Shown in pieces: positions 5,202 to 5,588 of a stretch of 5,588 nucleotides of DNA; position 1 is the stretch's first letter; the number at the start of each line of letters is the position of its first letter. The notes under the pieces are model-generated. The model was given only the letters and a program-made list of their open reading frames with translations. It was not told the origin of the DNA and made no database searches. The stretch covers positions 1 through 5,588 of the forward strand of contig CALGVL010000372.1 of the NCBI GenBank assembly GCA_937930165.1, in the 5' to 3' direction. This stretch comes from an uncultured Acetobacteraceae bacterium. GTDB lineage: Bacteria; Pseudomonadota; Alphaproteobacteria; Acetobacterales; Acetobacteraceae. A program made the translations under genes and the position numbers.

Positions 5202-5588
5202 CCTGATGCGGGCAGGCGGCTTAGTCGCCGTCCCTGGGCTCGGGGCGGATGGACCGGACGTTCAGGGCCTCACCGCGGACAGCCGGGCCGTGCGGCCCGG
5301 TTTCGTTTTTGCGGCTCTGCCGGGGGCGCGCGCGGATGGGCGCGCCTTCATCGCCGATGCGGTGCGGCGCGGCGCCATCGCGGTGCTGGCACCGGAGGGC
5401 ACCACCTGGCCGGTGGAGGCGCCGGAACGGGTATTGCTCACCGCCGCCGATCCGCGCCGGGCCCTGGCGCGCATGGCCGCGGCCTTCGAGGGCGCGCAGC
5501 CGGAGATGGTGGTTGCCGTCACTGGCACCAACGGCAAGACCAGCACGGTGGATTTCCTGCGCCAGCTCTGGGCGCTGGATGGCGCGCG
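5188..5588 (+). CDS. murE: UDP-MurNAc-tripeptide synthetase MurE, N-terminal part (runs off the window)
   Basis: MurE is the cytoplasmic ATP-dependent ligase that adds the third amino acid (meso-diaminopimelate in most Gram-negatives) to UDP-MurNAc-L-Ala-D-Glu. Only the first 133 residues are present. The N-terminal UDP-binding domain shows GLTADSRAVRPGFVFAALPG (27-46) and DGRAFI (50-55). The Mur ligase ATP-binding P-loop is TGTNGKTST (112-120). The region that decides DAP or lysine specificity lies beyond the edge, so substrate choice is inferred from the likely Gram-negative host. MurF shares the general fold, but the dcw order (directly after ftsI) and the N-terminal sequence favour MurE. 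GGGAGG at 5176-5181 lies 6 nt before the ATG, and the gene begins inside the last 14 nt of ftsI, so it belongs to the same operon. A second in-frame ATG at codon 7 (5206) is less well placed. Confidence 0.95.
   Translation, partial: MQLDDLMRAGGLVAVPGLGADGPDVQGLTADSRAVRPGFVFAALPGARADGRAFIADAVRRGAIAVLAPEGTTWPVEAPERVLLTAADPRRALARMAAAFEGAQPEMVVAVTGTNGKTSTVDFLRQLWALDGA

Noticed and set aside
1..5588. CRISPR arrays, insertion sequences, tRNA genes, prophage or defence genes
   Set aside because: I saw no direct-repeat/spacer structure, terminal inverted repeats, transposase motifs or tRNA cloverleaf. The window is fully explained by rnpB and the dcw operon.

Overview
The window is the 5' end of a division and cell-wall (dcw) cluster from a very GC-rich alphaproteobacterium. 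It is preceded on the same strand by the gene for RNase P RNA. The gene order rnpB - mraZ - rsmH - ftsL - ftsI - murE, the alphaproteobacterial look of the RNase P RNA and MraZ, the strong GC3 bias and the Pro/Ala-rich protein tails suggest a Rhodospirillales/Acetobacteraceae-type organism. That placement is inference; no rRNA or other taxonomic marker is present.

Layout: bases 1-43 hold a plausible rnpB promoter (TTGACG, 17-nt spacer, weak -10). Bases about 44-459 are a complete class A RNase P RNA in which P1, P2, P3, P18 and a probable P19 hairpin can be paired by eye. Bases 460-719 are a regulatory gap. It holds five TCCC units at an exact 10-bp period (631-676), read as the MraZ operator (TGGGN repeats on the minus strand), and two DnaA-box-like 9-mers just after rnpB. 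From about 720 to the right edge everything is coding on the + strand: mraZ, rsmH, ftsL, ftsI and the first 133 codons of murE. Three successive ATGA overlaps and one 14-nt overlap join these genes, so this is one translationally coupled operon.

Function: MraZ is the cluster's transcriptional regulator and RsmH methylates 16S rRNA. FtsL (bitopic, coiled coil) and FtsI/PBP3 (septal transpeptidase) belong to the FtsQLB-FtsWI septal synthesis machinery. MurE adds the third residue of the peptidoglycan stem peptide in the cytoplasm.

No new system is visible; the backbone is ordinary. The points worth a second look are: (1) the uncertain start of mraZ, where no canonical start codon lies close to the conserved domain; (2) a one-residue change of spacing in the first DxxxR motif of MraZ; (3) a five-unit operator; and (4) long, basic Pro/Ala-rich periplasmic tails on both FtsL (about 210 residues) and its partner FtsI (about 85 residues). 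Long minus-strand open frames of up to 907 codons are shadows of the GC3 bias.
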